Positions 36,446-44,484 of a stretch of DNA of 64,000 nucleotides are shown piece after piece. The position numbers and the translations under genes were made by a program. The DNA lies in the NCBI GenBank assembly GCA_946411505.1, contig CAMKEG010000001.1, forward strand, positions 248,001 to 312,000. The letters are read 5' to 3'. The notes under the pieces were generated by a model. The model was not told where the DNA came from and did not search any database. It was given only the letters and a program-made list of their open reading frames with translations. Origin of the DNA: an uncultured Treponema sp. (lineage in GTDB: Bacteria > Spirochaetota > Spirochaetia > Treponematales > Treponemataceae). The first letter of the stretch is position 1. The number at the start of each line of letters is the position of its first letter.

Positions 36446-38005
36446 CTAGCGCTGCTTTCCGAACATCAGTTCCCAATAAAGGCGCTCGTACTGTTCCTTT
36501 GCGACGCTTTTCCAAGAGTATTTTTGCCGCAAGGTTTTGGCGGCCTCTCGGATTATCTTGTCAAAGCATTTGGCGTTCTTCAGTTTTTTTTGCGCCAGCT
36601 CGACCATAAGGCCGGCCAAGCGTTCGGGCGTGTTGGGCTCGTACAAAAAGCCGGTCTTGCCGTCAACGATTTTTTTTAAGCCGCCGGTCGCGTGGGCTAC
36701 AGGAATCGTTCCAAAGGCTTGCGCGATGAAGTCTTCAGTTCCGCAAGGCTCAAACTCGCTGGGCAAAAGCGCGAAGTCCGCCGCCGCGGTAAAAGTCCGG
36801 CTCATGGCCTTTTCGTAGCCGTAGTAAAAAACAACGCGACCCCGGTTTTCGTTGGCGAAGGCGGCGCACATGTCGCGCAAGGCCTCCTCGCCCTGGCCGT
36901 TTATCACAAGGCGCGCTTCGGGAACTTTTTCCAGCAAAGTTTTAGCCGCCTCTAGCAGGACAAGGATACCCTTTTGGCGCACAAGGCGGCCGTGGTAGGC
37001 AAAGAACACGCGGCCTTCCGCGTCAAGGAATCCGCTTTTGGGAAGCGCCGGAATTTGGGGCGCGTCGCGGCCCGCGATTTTTTGCAAAAAATATTCGCGC
37101 GTCTTGTACTTTCCTTCCAAGTCAAGCTTTTCAGGATTGAAGGCAAATGGAAGGCGCGACGCTTCGACATTCTTTGGGTCGTAGAGGGAACAGTCGATTC
37201 CGTTTGTGATGCCCGTGACGGCGATTTTTCGCTCGGCAAAAATCTGCGCAAGGCCGTCCGTGTTTTGGTTTTTGGGGTCGACCAATTCCTTGGCGTAGTC
37301 GGGGGAAACAGTCGTCAGCGCGGCGAAGCGGCTGGCCAGCAAATAAGGCTCCACCCTATTGCCGTTCATGGCTCCCTCCAAAACGACGCGGCTCAGGCCC
37401 GTGTAAAATTCGGCCTCGCCCACGTCCTTGAATTCATGATGGTAGTAAGGCCCCGCGTTGTGAATCGTGACGACAAACTTGGTTTTGTCAAATGAGTGGT
37501 TTTTATATTGAGTGATGATCGCAGGCAAGGCGGCCGCGCAGGCGTCGTGGCAATGGATGATGTCCGGCGAGTCTTTTTTGGAACAGTACTCCTCGCCAAA
37601 AGCCAAAATCGCCTTTTGGAAAACCGTGTTCATAAGATGCTGGTCGGCGTAGCCCTCGCCTATCTTGCAGTTGGGAAAAACTTCCCTGTCGGCCGCGCAG
37701 TAAGTGTAGACGTTTTGCTTTGCCCAAAAGCATTGCGCCCCGACCAAAATTATTTGGACGCCGTTTAAAAAGCCGACTGAATATGAAATGTCGTATTCCT
37801 CTCCGGCGGATTGCACGCGGCCTGTAAATTCGTTGCGCCTGAAGGTTCCCAAGCTTTGGGGGTTGACGCAGCCGTAAAAAGGCGCGAAGCAAACGACCTT
37901 GTGGCCCAGGCGCGCCAAGGCCTCGCAAAGCGAAGTGACAACGTTTTTCACTCCGCCCGCTTCCGCGATTCCAGAATATTCCCTCGACACCATCCAAATT
38001 GTCAT
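36446..38005 (-). CDS. glgA: glycogen synthase (ADP-glucose type)
   Basis: 519 residues. N-terminal nucleotide-loop motif MVSREYSGIAEAGGVKNVV (family K-x-G-G form altered to A-G-G-V-K), IIHCHDACAAALPAI, and the C-terminal GT-B domain with FAYHGRLVRQKGI and LLPSEFEPCGTEDFIAQAFGTIPVAHATGGL (E-x-x-x-x-x-x-x-E catalytic region). It polymerises glucose from ADP-glucose. The first residues MTIWMVSREY match the family start. It overlaps the chorismate mutase stop by four bases. No other glycogen gene is in the window. Confidence 0.9.
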   Translation of the reverse strand: MTIWMVSREYSGIAEAGGVKNVVTSLCEALARLGHKVVCFAPFYGCVNPQSLGTFRRNEFTGRVQSAGEEYDISYSVGFLNGVQIILVGAQCFWAKQNVYTYCAADREVFPNCKIGEGYADQHLMNTVFQKAILAFGEEYCSKKDSPDIIHCHDACAAALPAIITQYKNHSFDKTKFVVTIHNAGPYYHHEFKDVGEAEFYTGLSRVVLEGAMNGNRVEPYLLASRFAALTTVSPDYAKELVDPKNQNTDGLAQIFAERKIAVTGITNGIDCSLYDPKNVEASRLPFAFNPEKLDLEGKYKTREYFLQKIAGRDAPQIPALPKSGFLDAEGRVFFAYHGRLVRQKGILVLLEAAKTLLEKVPEARLVINGQGEEALRDMCAAFANENRGRVVFYYGYEKAMSRTFTAAADFALLPSEFEPCGTEDFIAQAFGTIPVAHATGGLKKIVDGKTGFLYEPNTPERLAGLMVELAQKKLKNAKCFDKIIREAAKTLRQKYSWKSVAKEQYERLYWELMFGKQR

Positions 38006-38370
38006 TTTGAAAAATCGGGGCGCAAGGCCTCCGCTCCGTCAAGAAAGATGTGGCTGGGCTTTTGTTCCAAATAGGCCGTGAGCATCATTCTAATCACCTT
38101 TGGCCGTCCGCCCTGAATGAAGGCTTCCTGCGAGCAAAAAAGCGGAATCTCGCTCACGTCAATCGCGGGCTTTCCAAGCCGCAGCGCGGTGGCGGGATTC
38201 ATCGCGTCAAGGTCTTTAGTCAGCGTCCAATGCAAGGAAATTATGTCCTGGCTTTTTATACCGTTCTTTTCCACGACGGCGTTAAAAAGCTTGACGGCTT
38301 TTTCTTGTATCGAGTCCTTTGTGTTTTCCGCGAATATCGCGCCGCGGACGGCGTAAATCCTTTTTTCCAT
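38002..38370 (-). CDS. aroH: chorismate mutase, AroH class
   Basis: 122 residues, the usual length for monofunctional AroH trimers. VRGAIFAENTKDSIQEKAV corresponds to the N-terminal R-G-A-T-x-x-x-x-x-T block, TKDLDAMNPATALRL to D-L-x-A-x-F-P-A, and GGRPKVIRMMLTAY to the C-terminal I-R-x-M-M arginine region. It converts chorismate to prephenate for Phe/Tyr synthesis. It sits between an SPFH-like gene and glgA, with overlaps or short gaps, which gives no obvious functional link. Confidence 0.85.
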   Translation of the reverse strand: MEKRIYAVRGAIFAENTKDSIQEKAVKLFNAVVEKNGIKSQDIISLHWTLTKDLDAMNPATALRLGKPAIDVSEIPLFCSQEAFIQGGRPKVIRMMLTAYLEQKPSHIFLDGAEALRPDFSK

Positions 38371-38383
38371 TTTTCCCGCCAGC

Positions 38384-39226
38384 TCACTCTATCGAATCGA
38401 TTGTCTGCAAAGTCTTGTTGATGTTGTCGGAAGATTTTATCATGTCCGAAAGTTCGGGATACTTCTTCAACGTCTCGCCAAGCCTTTCCATTTTTTGCAT
38501 AGTCGTCTTGAAGCGCGAATTTTCCTCCGCTTCTTTTTGCGCGTTTTTGGCGGCGCTCTCGCCCATTATTTTAGAATAGTCTTCGTAGGCCAAGGCCGCG
38601 CTCTTGTAAAGGGCGATGTCGGGAACCGAATATTTTTTTAGCGTCACGCTTTGAATGGACACCTTGGAATTTTGGGAAGACGAAAAATCCCCCATCTCCT
38701 TTTGCGCCAACTCCTGCGCCTGGACAAAATCCGCGCCGGATGGAGAGAGCGCGGCAGAAAGGATTTTTTGCGCCGCAAGGTTGGCGAAGTTTTCCGCCGC
38801 GCGATTTAAAAGCTTGTCCAAGTCCTCTTGGTTTTGAATGTCTCCGCTTTTCAACAAGTCGCAAATGTTTTCCACGGAGGCCTTGGCGTCAATCGAAAAG
38901 TCAAAGGCAAACGAAAAATCCGCGCCGCCGTTAAAGACCTTGGCGTATTCCTTTCCGCTCGGCAAAAGGCCGCTGACGGACTTTTGAAAGTTTTCAGTTT
39001 TTGGAGAAAAACTTACGACCTTGGCGTTTGTGGGCAAAAGGAATTCCCACGCCCATGAAAACTTGTCGTGCGTGACAGGATTGAGGTTTACGCCGCTTGT
39101 CTTTGAAACGACAATCCCTACGTTTCCCGACGGAACCTTAAACTGAGTCCAGCCAGTATAAAAAACATAGCCTCCAAAGGCGAGCAAAATTATCAGGCAC
39201 AAAAAAAACGAAGTCCTTTTTTTCAT
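38384..39226 (-). CDS. SPFH/band-7-like membrane-anchored protein
   Basis: 280 residues: one N-terminal membrane helix (about 7-24), then VPSGNVGIVVSKTSGVNLNP, the opening of SPFH/prohibitin-type domains, a beta-rich region with SVSFSPKTENFQKSV, and a helical tail with ALAYEDYSKIMGESAAKNAQ. SPFH proteins scaffold membrane microdomains or regulate proteases. Similarity is by eye and moderate. The ATG at 39226 has no ribosome binding site and lies six bases after a perfect -10; it starts an operon with aroH and glgA. Confidence 0.6.
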   Translation of the reverse strand: MKKRTSFFLCLIILLAFGGYVFYTGWTQFKVPSGNVGIVVSKTSGVNLNPVTHDKFSWAWEFLLPTNAKVVSFSPKTENFQKSVSGLLPSGKEYAKVFNGGADFSFAFDFSIDAKASVENICDLLKSGDIQNQEDLDKLLNRAAENFANLAAQKILSAALSPSGADFVQAQELAQKEMGDFSSSQNSKVSIQSVTLKKYSVPDIALYKSAALAYEDYSKIMGESAAKNAQKEAEENSRFKTTMQKMERLGETLKKYPELSDMIKSSDNINKTLQTIDSIE

Positions 39227-39227
39227 A

Positions 39228-39256
39228 TTGAAATTATAATGGAAATGAGGTATAAA
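39228..39256 (+). promoter_or_regulatory. promoter of the 39264 membrane protein gene, leaderless geometry
   Basis: TTGAAA (39228-39233), 17 bp, TATAAA (39251-39256), seven bases, ATG (39264). The two divergent ATG codons are only 37 bp apart, so both promoters overlap almost entirely. Confidence 0.6.
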
Positions 39257-39262
39257 ATTCAA
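39233..39262 (-). promoter_or_regulatory. promoter of the SPFH-aroH-glgA operon, leaderless geometry
   Basis: Minus strand TTGAAT (39262-39257), 18 bp, TATAAT (39238-39233), six bases, ATG (39226). It interleaves completely with the opposite promoter at 39228-39256. Confidence 0.65.
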
Positions 39263-39263
39263 G

Positions 39264-39635
39264 ATGCAAATAAAACTTTCAAAAATGAGCGTCGCGCCTT
39301 TTGTCTATCTTTTGCAAAAAATTTTTTTCAGAATGACGCTCTTCACCTTCATTCTTTTTTTGAGCCTGGCCCTCTTGTATGTCGCCGGAAATTTCCAAGC
39401 CTTCTTGGACTCGACCCAAGCCTTTGTCTTGCAGTCCTTGATTTACATCTCAATCACATTGCTGTTTTTTTCCGTTCTTTCCATTTCGTCAAGCGTTTTG
39501 GACACTTTTTTGTCAAGATACATTTCAAAGAAAAAAATCATTTCGATGGGCTTTTACATTTTGAGCCTTTTGCTTTCCGCCACAAGCATAATCGCGGCGA
39601 GAACGATTTTGGTTTTGGCGGCCGGAACCGAGTGA
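39264..39635 (+). CDS. small integral membrane protein, unknown family
   Basis: 123 residues with three hydrophobic segments (about 27-45, 53-72 and 92-118) and a short basic loop KKKI. No family recognised. It diverges from the SPFH-like gene through a 37-bp interval and has no ribosome binding site. Its stop is 41 bases before the end of the opposite CCA-adding gene. Confidence 0.6.
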   Translation: MQIKLSKMSVAPFVYLLQKIFFRMTLFTFILFLSLALLYVAGNFQAFLDSTQAFVLQSLIYISITLLFFSVLSISSSVLDTFLSRYISKKKIISMGFYILSLLLSATSIIAARTILVLAAGTE

Positions 39636-39676
39636 GCGCTAAAAATGTCGGCAAGCCCAAAACTGCGGGCGGCGGG

Positions 39677-41167
39677 CTAGCCGGAATATTTTTCTGTCCA
39701 AAGATTTTTGGCTAGACCTAGAAGCGCGTCGCGGCTGTTCATCGCCGGGTCGTCGGTAACGGCCTCAAAAAGCTCCTTTAGAATCGCGCCCATTTTCTTC
39801 CCGGCGGGAATTCCAAGCGCGATCAAGTCGCCGCCGTTAACGGCCAAATCCTTTAGGCCCATCGCGCTTTTTTGGCTTAGCGCGGCGTCGACGCGCTCTC
39901 GCAATTCCAAAAGCTTTCCGCAAACCGCCGTGTCATGCAGACGGACTTCGGCGCGCTTCATTCCGTAAATGTCGGCAAGGCGAAGGTCAAAGAGCGCGTC
40001 GATGTTTTGCGCTCCGACGCGCTGGACAAAACGGCGGACGGCGGCGTCGGACCAAGAGCTTTCGTAGTTGAACATGTGCTCTTTTATAAGATGGCAAACC
40101 GCGTCTATTTGCGCGTTGGAAAATTTTAGGCGGACCAAAATGCCGCGCGCCATTTTTTCGCCGGCGATTTCATGGTTGTAAAAGGTGATTCTTCCGCCAT
40201 CGACGCGCTTGCAAAAAGGCTTCGCCACGTCGTGAAAGAGCGCGGCCAGGCGCAAAATCAAGAGGCTTTCCGACGGAGATTGTTCGCAAGCCTTAGAAGC
40301 GCCGTCCGAAGCAGACTGCTCGCAAGCCTTAGAAACAGCCGCGGCGTTTTGGGCTTGCGAACTTTCCCCGCGCAAGACGGCTCCGTCGCAGGCGTAAAAG
40401 TTGTGGTCCAAGACGTCAAAGCTGTGAAAGCCCCGCTCGTCGCTTTGGACGCAGGCTCGGCCTTGCAAAAGTTCCGGCACAAAAATCTTTAGAAGGCCGC
40501 TTTCTTCCAAAAGCTTAAGGCCTACGGACGGAACGCTCGACAAAAGGATTTTGCAAAACTCGTCCCTAAAGCGCTCCAAGGAAATCCCGGCCGCTTTTTT
40601 TAGTATGTCCTCCCGCAAAATCGCGGCCCATGTTTTTTCTTCTATATTAAAACCAAGCTGCGAGGCAAAGCGGACCGCGCGGACCGGACGAAGACCGTCT
40701 TCCATAAAGCGCTCGTGTGGAACGCCCACCGCGCGAATGACGCGCGCCTTTATGTCGTCCGCGCCGCCGTAGGGGTCAACGATATGGCCGTCGGCAAGGC
40801 TTGCCGCCATCGCGTTCATCGTAAAGTCGCGGCGGCTTAAGTCTTCTTCGATATGGCCCGCGTACTCAACCTTGTCGGGATGGCGGCCGTCGGAGTAATC
40901 GCTTTCGGTGCGGAAGGTGGTCACTTCTATCGCTTTTTTCATAAAGTGAACGGTGACGGTTCCGTGCTTGATTCCGGTTGGAATTACGCGGCGGAAAATT
41001 TTAATCACGTCTTCGGGCCGCGCGTTCGTCGCAACGTCCCAGTCGTGGGCGCCCTTCCCCATAATCTCGTCGCGGACGGCTCCGCCCACAAGGTAAGCCT
41101 CAAAGCCCGCCGCCTCAAAGAGAGAATTCATTTTTTGCAGTTCGTAGGGAATCTTTACGCCGCGCAT
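39677..41167 (-). CDS. CCA-adding enzyme / poly(A) polymerase family with HD domain
   Basis: 496 residues. Nucleotidyltransferase head YLVGGAVRDEIMGKGAHDWDVATNARP (G-G-x-V-R-D and D-x-D), RRDFTMNAMA, the ADP-selecting RFMEDGLRPVRAVRFASQLGF and an HD domain with LAALFHDVAKP (H-D) near residue 300. This is the class II tRNA nucleotidyltransferase layout; tRNA genes here lack CCA, so CCA addition is the likelier role. The ATG at 41167 is preferred over a frame open to 41248. A repeat-derived insert (40262-40372) sits before the HD motif, with SKACEQS twice. Confidence 0.88.
   Translation of the reverse strand: MRGVKIPYELQKMNSLFEAAGFEAYLVGGAVRDEIMGKGAHDWDVATNARPEDVIKIFRRVIPTGIKHGTVTVHFMKKAIEVTTFRTESDYSDGRHPDKVEYAGHIEEDLSRRDFTMNAMAASLADGHIVDPYGGADDIKARVIRAVGVPHERFMEDGLRPVRAVRFASQLGFNIEEKTWAAILREDILKKAAGISLERFRDEFCKILLSSVPSVGLKLLEESGLLKIFVPELLQGRACVQSDERGFHSFDVLDHNFYACDGAVLRGESSQAQNAAAVSKACEQSASDGASKACEQSPSESLLILRLAALFHDVAKPFCKRVDGGRITFYNHEIAGEKMARGILVRLKFSNAQIDAVCHLIKEHMFNYESSWSDAAVRRFVQRVGAQNIDALFDLRLADIYGMKRAEVRLHDTAVCGKLLELRERVDAALSQKSAMGLKDLAVNGGDLIALGIPAGKKMGAILKELFEAVTDDPAMNSRDALLGLAKNLWTEKYSG
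40262..40372 (-). repeat. repeat-derived in-frame insert in the CCA-adding gene
   Basis: The string TCGCAAGCCTTAGAA occurs at 40284 and 40320 (36-bp period) and encodes SKACEQS twice; a TCGCAAGCCCAAAACGCCGC unit precedes it on the coding strand and encodes SQAQNAA. Near-identical units occur in murC and mtaB. Confidence 0.65.
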
Positions 41168-41297
41168 TTTTTTCCGCAAACAAATATAGCATATTGCGCA
41201 AAAAAAATTAAGAGGGCGGCGGAAAAAACAGGCGTATAGGTTAATCACAATGGGGCGAAAAAAATTATTGCGATTTTTCCAAGAAAAACGCTAATTT

Positions 41298-41327
41298 CTT
41301 GCATAAAATTTATATGATATATGCAAG
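41298..41327. promoter_or_regulatory. inverted repeat over the Rpn promoter, candidate operator
   Basis: CTTGCATA (41298-41305) and TATGCAAG (41320-41327) are exact inverted copies separated by 14 AT-rich bases. A -10-like TAAAAT (41304-41309) overlaps the left arm, 17 bp after a weak AAGAAA. A dyad here suits a repressor site. Confidence 0.5.
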
Positions 41328-41360
41328 GGAATCGCAAAGTCGCGGTTCCCGATTTTTTTT
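41327..41360 (+). terminator. terminator-like hairpin in the Rpn leader, just before its RBS
   Basis: A 9-bp stem with one G-T pair (41327-41335 with 41342-41350), six-base loop, then GA and eight T (41353-41360). The ribosome binding site AGGAGG follows at once (41361-41366). It would stop read-through or attenuate the gene at 41376. Confidence 0.7.
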
Positions 41361-41375
41361 AGGAGGAGAACAATT

Positions 41376-42224
41376 ATGGAAAATTCAATTTTTCGTCCCA
41401 AAAGCGTGGACCAACTTACATTCACAGACAACGGAATGTTCCAGGCTGTGCTTCACGAACCAAGCGTTTGCTCGGAGCTTGTGGCCCGCCTTTTGGGGGT
41501 TAAAGTCAAAAAAGTGGAATATCCTGAACTGGAGAAAACCATAGCGCCCTACTACATCAGCAAAGGCGTGCGGCTGGATGTGTATCTAAAGGATGAAGAC
41601 AAAATAATTGATGTGGAACTTCAATCCCAGCCGCAGGAGGCGCTTGGAAAGCGAACACGCTACTACCAAAGCATGATTGACTGCGACGCCCTTATGAAAG
41701 GCGACGACTACTCAAAGCTTAAAGAAAGCTACATCCTTTTCATCTGCAAACATGATCCGTTCAAGAACGCGGGCGGGCAAGATTTCGCGCTTTCGCGCTA
41801 CACTTTTCGCAATGTTTGCGACGAAAACAAATGCGTCAATTTGGATGACAAAACATTAAAAGTGGTATACAATGCAACTGCATACGAAAAGGAACGCGAC
41901 GAAAAAGTCCGCGCCTTCCTTAAATTTGTATGCACCAACGATCCTGGCGAAGACGAATACTCAAACAGTCTTTTTGCCACTGTCGAGAAGCTAAAGGTAA
42001 ACGAAAAATTTCGATTGGAGTATGCCGCGATGAACATTCATGACATGGATTTGATAAGGGAATCAAAAAAAGAAGGCCGCCAAGAGAAAGCCGTGGAAGC
42101 CGCGCGCAATCTTTACGCCAACGGCGTTTCCATTGACATAATCGCCAAGTCCTTGAACATGACCGTGGAACAAGTCAAGGAAATCGTCAGCGGCGAGTCC
42201 GAGGCCCAAGCGCAAACAAACTGA
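41376..42224 (+). CDS. Rpn/PD-(D/E)XK nuclease family protein (transposase-like)
   Basis: 282 residues. FRPKSVDQLTFTDNGMFQAV, then RLDVYLKDEDKIIDVELQSQ gives the catalytic D-x(n)-E-x-Q of the PD-(D/E)XK fold, followed by RTRYYQSMIDCDALMKGDDY. This is the Rpn (recombination-promoting nuclease) family, often annotated as transposase_31. The C-terminus has AARNLYANGVSIDIIAKSLNMTVEQVKEIV, a helix-turn-helix-like tail common in the family. Strong AGGAGGAG ribosome binding site. No terminal inverted repeats or target duplications were seen, so it is not part of a visible insertion sequence. Confidence 0.85.
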   Translation: MENSIFRPKSVDQLTFTDNGMFQAVLHEPSVCSELVARLLGVKVKKVEYPELEKTIAPYYISKGVRLDVYLKDEDKIIDVELQSQPQEALGKRTRYYQSMIDCDALMKGDDYSKLKESYILFICKHDPFKNAGGQDFALSRYTFRNVCDENKCVNLDDKTLKVVYNATAYEKERDEKVRAFLKFVCTNDPGEDEYSNSLFATVEKLKVNEKFRLEYAAMNIHDMDLIRESKKEGRQEKAVEAARNLYANGVSIDIIAKSLNMTVEQVKEIVSGESEAQAQTN

Positions 42225-42231
42225 CGGCCGC

Positions 42232-42266
42232 AAAAAAAGCGGTCTTCCCGCCATGGGGGAAGACCG
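42232..42266 (-). terminator. intrinsic terminator of the lipoprotein operon
   Basis: Perfect 10-bp stem (42240-42249 with 42257-42266), seven-base loop, and seven T on the minus strand (42232-42238). It ends the transcript of the two lipoprotein genes to its right and lies a few bases after the convergent Rpn stop. Confidence 0.85.
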
Positions 42267-42324
42267 AATAATGTTAACGAATGTCATTTACACAGTTTTT
42301 GTGACAGACCATAATGAACACCTA

Positions 42325-44466
42325 CTACTGTCCTAAAATTTGCAAGCGGGCCTTTATAGAGGCTACATATTCGGAAGCCATTTGTATATTTCCGTATGAG
42401 GCGGCGCGCCGCTCGATTTGGCTTACGACAGTGTTAGCCGTTCCCAAATCCACTTGCTTAATTTCCGGCAGATAGACGCGTGAGAAAACGAATTTGCGGC
42501 CTTCAGGACCTGACTCAAATTCAACGCAAACGACCACATACAATTCCGGCATTTGCGCAAAGCCTGAATACTGCCAACCGTAAGCCTTTTCATTAGGATA
42601 TGGAAATGATATGTTATGTCCGTCAGGATCCATGCCGCCCGCAGTCCAGTCATTCTCGTCGCCTTTGTCTCCTGTAAATCCGTAGAAAATCTGCGGCTCT
42701 ATCATAAAGTCGTAGGGCGAATCGGTGTCCAACTTTACCACTTGACCGTAGTAATGCGTTCCGTTTTCCGCGCCCGATGAAACATAGGGCAGTCCCGCAA
42801 AGTTTATGTTGGCGCCGGCCCAAGTGTTTTGGTCGCAAATTTTTATGTCGGGGCAACCTCCCGGAGCGGCGTTGCTCAAGCCTATCGCGTTTCTAAAGGG
42901 CGCGTTGGCGGATGTGTCCTTTTGGTTCACATAAAAACCGCAATAAGTCAAAACTTTTATGTTCCTTGCGTCGGGGTAAAGCTCTGGGTTGATTTTGACT
43001 TGGAAGGAAGTCGGGTCGTAAAAATATGGAACGCGCAGTTTTTCTGCCCAAACGCGGAATTTTTCATTATTGAAATTGCTGTATGTGGGATTGTTATGTG
43101 AAGAAGAAAAAGAAAAAGGATCAAATGTGTAACCATAAAAATAACTAGTCTTGCGATTTTCACTAACTTCCACCAATTTTGTCGCAAGCGTTTTTCCGCT
43201 TATCGCGTAAATCACGGGGGAATCCGTTATCTGCCAAACGCCTTCTCCGATGTGGCAGTCTTGGTTAAAGGCATTGGCTCTTATTGTGACTTGCGGAATG
43301 TTGTTTGCGGACGACGCTGTTATATAGCCGCTGGTGTTGGCGGTCGCGCCGATTTTTAGGTTGAATGTGCCTGTAAGCTTCAACTCTGGGTCAGGTTCTG
43401 GCTCGGTGTTTCCAGTAATATAATTCACGACCTTTGCCGCAACATAGAACGCGGATGACGCTTTCAATCTGTACTGTGTGACGGCGCTTTTGCAAATGGC
43501 CGCCTCTAGGTTCGCCAGCGAAGACTGGTATGTGTCACCGAGCGATCCTCCAAGCCAAGAAAGGATTCCGGCCACACCGTCATGCTTTGCCATCACCGCT
43601 TCTTTTTTTATCGTCGCGGCCATGTCGCCGTCAATTTTTCCGATGATGTCTGTTCCAAGGCTAACGGAAGAATTTGAAACCGACTTGCACACAATCTTCA
43701 TTCTAGTTCCGTCCAGAATGAAATGGCGCCCCTCGGAATACGACGAAAGGTCTATGTCAAAGACATGCCAGCCTTTGCGCAAGGTTGTCATTCCAATTTC
43801 GGAATATGGAGTGCAAAGCAGGTGGAAGGTCTGCGCGACGCCGCCGCCCAAAAGGTCGGCGCTTTTGTTCACTTGCGCGTTAAGGGGAATGCCGTAGCGC
43901 AAGCTGTTGTAAAAGGCCTTGCAATCGCCGGTGTCGGTCTCAAAAAGAATTTCGTAGGCAAAGTCCGAGCCGGAACCGGCCACGTCCACATTGCAGTAAT
44001 AATAGACCCGCAATGTTCCCAAGTACTTGTTGTAAAGTCCAAAGTAATTTGTGTCTGGGTAGCCTTCTTGGTTCATTAGCGAAAAGGCCATTTCCCAGCC
44101 GTCGCGCTTTCGTCTGTCTTTGCACAAGGCTTCCGACATAAGGGTGAGCGAAGCGTTGCGGTTCCATGGCGAGGCCACCTTTGTGTCCAAGGTTCCCTTT
44201 TCGTTTATGCTAAGGAATTCCATGTTTTCCCAATCGGTCCAAAAGTCGGGCGCCTCCGATCCGCTTGTTGTGGTCGTGTTTTCTCCGCCAGTCGTAGTTG
44301 TTGTTGTTCCGCCGCCTGTCGTAGTCGTGCTTTCACCGCCGGTCGTGGTCGTGGCGGGCACCGTCACGATGATTGGCGCGTCGGAGGCGTTTTTACAAGA
44401 GACGAGACTAAGCGCAAGCGCCGCGAGAATTCCAAGAACGCCGAATGTTATTCTATGATTTTTCAT
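42325..44466 (-). CDS. large lipoprotein with Thr/Gly-rich linker, unknown function
   Basis: 713 residues. Lipoprotein signal with lipobox LVSC near residue 24, then a linker of T, G and E repeats (residues 36-75) coded by GTC/GTG-rich trinucleotide runs, such that length could vary in frame. The mature part is rich in aromatic and polar residues, with possible beta domains, for example FWTDWENMEFLSI and GWHVFDIDLSSYSEGRHFIL, suggesting carbohydrate-binding-like folds. No family recognised. It has an AGGAGA ribosome binding site and follows the 44485 lipoprotein by 18 bases, so both share a promoter at 46406. Confidence 0.75.
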   Translation of the reverse strand: MKNHRITFGVLGILAALALSLVSCKNASDAPIIVTVPATTTTGGESTTTTGGGTTTTTTGGENTTTTSGSEAPDFWTDWENMEFLSINEKGTLDTKVASPWNRNASLTLMSEALCKDRRKRDGWEMAFSLMNQEGYPDTNYFGLYNKYLGTLRVYYYCNVDVAGSGSDFAYEILFETDTGDCKAFYNSLRYGIPLNAQVNKSADLLGGGVAQTFHLLCTPYSEIGMTTLRKGWHVFDIDLSSYSEGRHFILDGTRMKIVCKSVSNSSVSLGTDIIGKIDGDMAATIKKEAVMAKHDGVAGILSWLGGSLGDTYQSSLANLEAAICKSAVTQYRLKASSAFYVAAKVVNYITGNTEPEPDPELKLTGTFNLKIGATANTSGYITASSANNIPQVTIRANAFNQDCHIGEGVWQITDSPVIYAISGKTLATKLVEVSENRKTSYFYGYTFDPFSFSSSHNNPTYSNFNNEKFRVWAEKLRVPYFYDPTSFQVKINPELYPDARNIKVLTYCGFYVNQKDTSANAPFRNAIGLSNAAPGGCPDIKICDQNTWAGANINFAGLPYVSSGAENGTHYYGQVVKLDTDSPYDFMIEPQIFYGFTGDKGDENDWTAGGMDPDGHNISFPYPNEKAYGWQYSGFAQMPELYVVVCVEFESGPEGRKFVFSRVYLPEIKQVDLGTANTVVSQIERRAASYGNIQMASEYVASIKARLQILGQ

Positions 44467-44484
44467 TTTTGTTTCTCCTGTGGA

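Noticed and set aside
41376..42224. Rpn gene as part of a full insertion sequence
   Set aside because: No terminal inverted repeats or target-site duplication could be found on either side.
42267..42324. Imperfect dyad TGTCA...TGACA after the lipoprotein gene as a regulatory site
   Set aside because: It lies downstream of a stop codon between gene end and terminator and pairs only weakly.
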